A stretch of 16,054 bases of DNA from Phoronis ovalis (Eukaryota > Phoronida > Phoronidae). Position numbers and translations under genes: made by a program. Of the stretch, positions 10,101-13,100 are shown one piece after another (the stretch's first letter is position 1; each line of letters starts with the position of its first letter). A model generated the notes under the pieces. It was given only the letters and a program-made list of their open reading frames with translations, was not told the origin of the DNA and did not search any database. The stretch covers positions 2,643-18,696 of the forward strand of contig JAOXYB010017497.1 in NCBI GenBank assembly GCA_028565635.1, in the 5' to 3' direction.

Positions 10101-13100
10101 GCTGCTAAAAGTCGGAGTGGTTCATTACCGAGGGTTTTAATAAATCAAAAAAAGTTGAAGGAAGAGTGGTCACAGGTTCAAGTAAAAGTACAGAGTACAA
10201 GCAACCTGTATGATGAAGCTGTGATGAAGTGGGCTAAATTTACAAGTTAGTATTTGAAGAATTTTACATCTGTTTTATTTGTGATTAATTTCTAGGATAA
10301 ATATTAAAGCCTTTTTAAAGCCGAGTGATGTGTCCCAAAGTATTTTGCATATTGGGTTCCATAGTGGTGTGAGCATTTGCAAATAACAATTTAATTGATG
10401 ATTATATACTGAACTAGAAGGGCAGACTGCAAACTTACGCCACAGCAAATATGTCCAGGTCACGATCTTCACAAAAATCTAATCAATTTGTTATCATGAC
10501 GCAACCCATTCACCAGCTTTCGTCTAAACCTGTCCATAACTTTTTGAAATATCTTTCTAACAATCGATCCAATAGACAGACAGGGATGAATAAATAAACT
10601 TCTGCAACACCACCTGTTGACAAATGTAAATATGTTCTCTTTGCATAATTTATATTTCCATTTTGCTGTAATAAGTTTGCTCTGGATTATTCAGGTTTGA
10701 TTAAAGAGGAAACTAACTGGTATAAAACACTGGAAGTCAAATTGAGTGCCTCCCCAAAGAACAGTGTCGATGCGGAAGAAATATCTGAAGAGCTTTATGT
10801 AGGTTTCTTTTAGATGCTTACATGTACTTTACTAGCATTACTACCGTTTGCATCGAAATGTGATCCCCAATGTCGTTATTTGTTACGTATTATCACATAT
10901 CACGGGGTAGCACTTTGTTGAAAACAGTAATAATATCAGACAAATCAGTGATATTTGCCTTGGTTTGCGGAAAACGGGTCACAATGCAGATTATTGCCTG
11001 TGTGGCTATACTGCTTGGAAAATCCATGGATGAAATTGCACGAAGTAGATCATACAACCGTCGATATACATCCCAGCTGAAAGCTGTATCAAAGTCATCT
11101 ACTACATGTTTTAATATAATCTTAATTTTATTTAATGAAATATTTTTTGCTATGATATTTGCAGGAGTTGGAGAGTTTTGTCCAGGAACACTCAGAAGAA
11201 AACAAAATAGAGATCGAAACACTTGGTCATTTTTTTGTGGACAACCGTATTATGGCGGACGATACCAAGATGGAATTACAAGAGTTCCAGCAATTAAGAG
11301 AAGACTGGCATGTGCAGGTATTTAACCTGTTTTACTAATGCGTTGGGTAGAACAAGGTTGTCCATTTTAATAAATTTAGTTATAATATATTGATGGTTTT
11401 AATGTCGAGTACAAGGCAGACATGGAAGTAAATATTTCGTTGAGGTTGTCTGCAGGTCTTAGCTTTGTTTTTCAGTCAGCAAACCTGATCAAAACAGGTT
11501 TGTCATCTTATTTTTATATTGAAGCTTCTAATGACATCACAGTTTTGCATGTAACAGTATAAAATGTCTGCTTTTATCAGCTATAAAATATACTTCTTTC
11601 ATCGTTTGTCAAAATGACATTGCACTTAATCTTGTTACATAAAAAATCCTGTTTACTAAATTTCTGCTGTTTATGCTTTCAAGGCTAAAGACAAAATTGA
11701 ACTGTTGGAAATTTCTATTACTCAAGCTCAAAATATTGAGACTCGCATGATTGAAATGACGAGATGGATGTCGGAAGTAACAGATCTTATCCAAGCAAGA
11801 CTTGATGCAGATATTTTGGCTGGAGATGTACAAGAAGAATTTGAAGTATGTTTGCATTACTGACATTTAAGCAGTAATAATAACTCTTAAAGTTTTCTAG
11901 CTGAAAAAACTTGATCGTCTCATTTAAAGAGTACCTTTCTAGATTATATGCCAGTTTGCCCAAACATCTAATTCTGTTTCTCATTTAAAGGCACTTATTC
12001 TATTTTGAACCATGTCTGTACAAAAATAAAGTCTCTTTTAGACACAGACAGATTCAAAATAGAATAAGTGCCTTTAGCAAATGATTACCTTTACCACTTA
12101 GTAGGTGACAGTTATTTAGATGTTTTGATAGTTGGTGAATGGCTTACAAATAAATACTCTTAAGTTTCTATACAAGCATAATGTACTTTCTGTGCAGTTA
12201 CTGTGTGTTGTTGAGTATGCAATACCAGTATCTCCCTCTACCAATAAAATAAAGCCACCTAATTGCTATGCATCATTTTCCTCATACAACTGCAGTAGTG
12301 ATATTTGTGCCTCAACTCTAATAAGTACATTTATTTATTACCATTTGCAAGGAAGTGCGACCCTGTCATTTGTGACATCGCATTTTATTATGAGAACATT
12401 AGTTATGTAGCATAGGTATTGCCGCATTAGATTGAATCACAACGGAACATTCAAACCTTAGAATACGAACAATTTGTGATGAGATGATAACGATGTAGAT
12501 TAAATTTGCACAGATTCCCGATGTGTATGCTGCACACAGTATGTCTGGTGTACAGTTATATCATTTTAAGTCTCCCTTCACGCGTGATGTGTATACTGCA
12601 CACAGTATGTCTGGTGTACAGTTATATCATTTTAAGTCTCCCTCCACGCGTGATGTGTATACTGCACACAGTATGTCTGGTGTACAGTTATATCATTTTA
12701 AGTCTCCCTTCACGCGTGATGTGTATACTGCACACAGTATGTCTGGTGTACAGTTATATCATTTTAAGTCTCCCTCCACGCGTGATGTGTATACTGCACA
12801 CAGTATGTCTGGTGTACAGTTATATCATTTTAAGTCTCCCTTCACGCGTGATGTGTATACTGCACACAGTATGTCTGGTGTACAGTTATATCATTTTAAG
12901 TCTCCCTCCACGCGTGATGTGTATACTGCACACAGTATGTCTGGTGTACAGTTATATCATGTAATCTATCTCTATCTCCTATACAGTCACTGAAAGCGGA
13001 ATTCAATGACCAAGATGAAGTGTTAAGAGAAATGGAGAATCAGCAGAAAGAATATAAAGCTCAAGGAAAAATAGAAGCTAGTCACAGATTAGAACAACAG

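Noticed and set aside
12506-12993. Two overlapping + strand reading frames of 152 and 156 codons through the minisatellite
   Set aside because: They exist because the 66-bp unit is a multiple of three and lacks stops in two frames. The sequence lies wholly inside a dystrophin intron and has no splice or start context suggesting translation.
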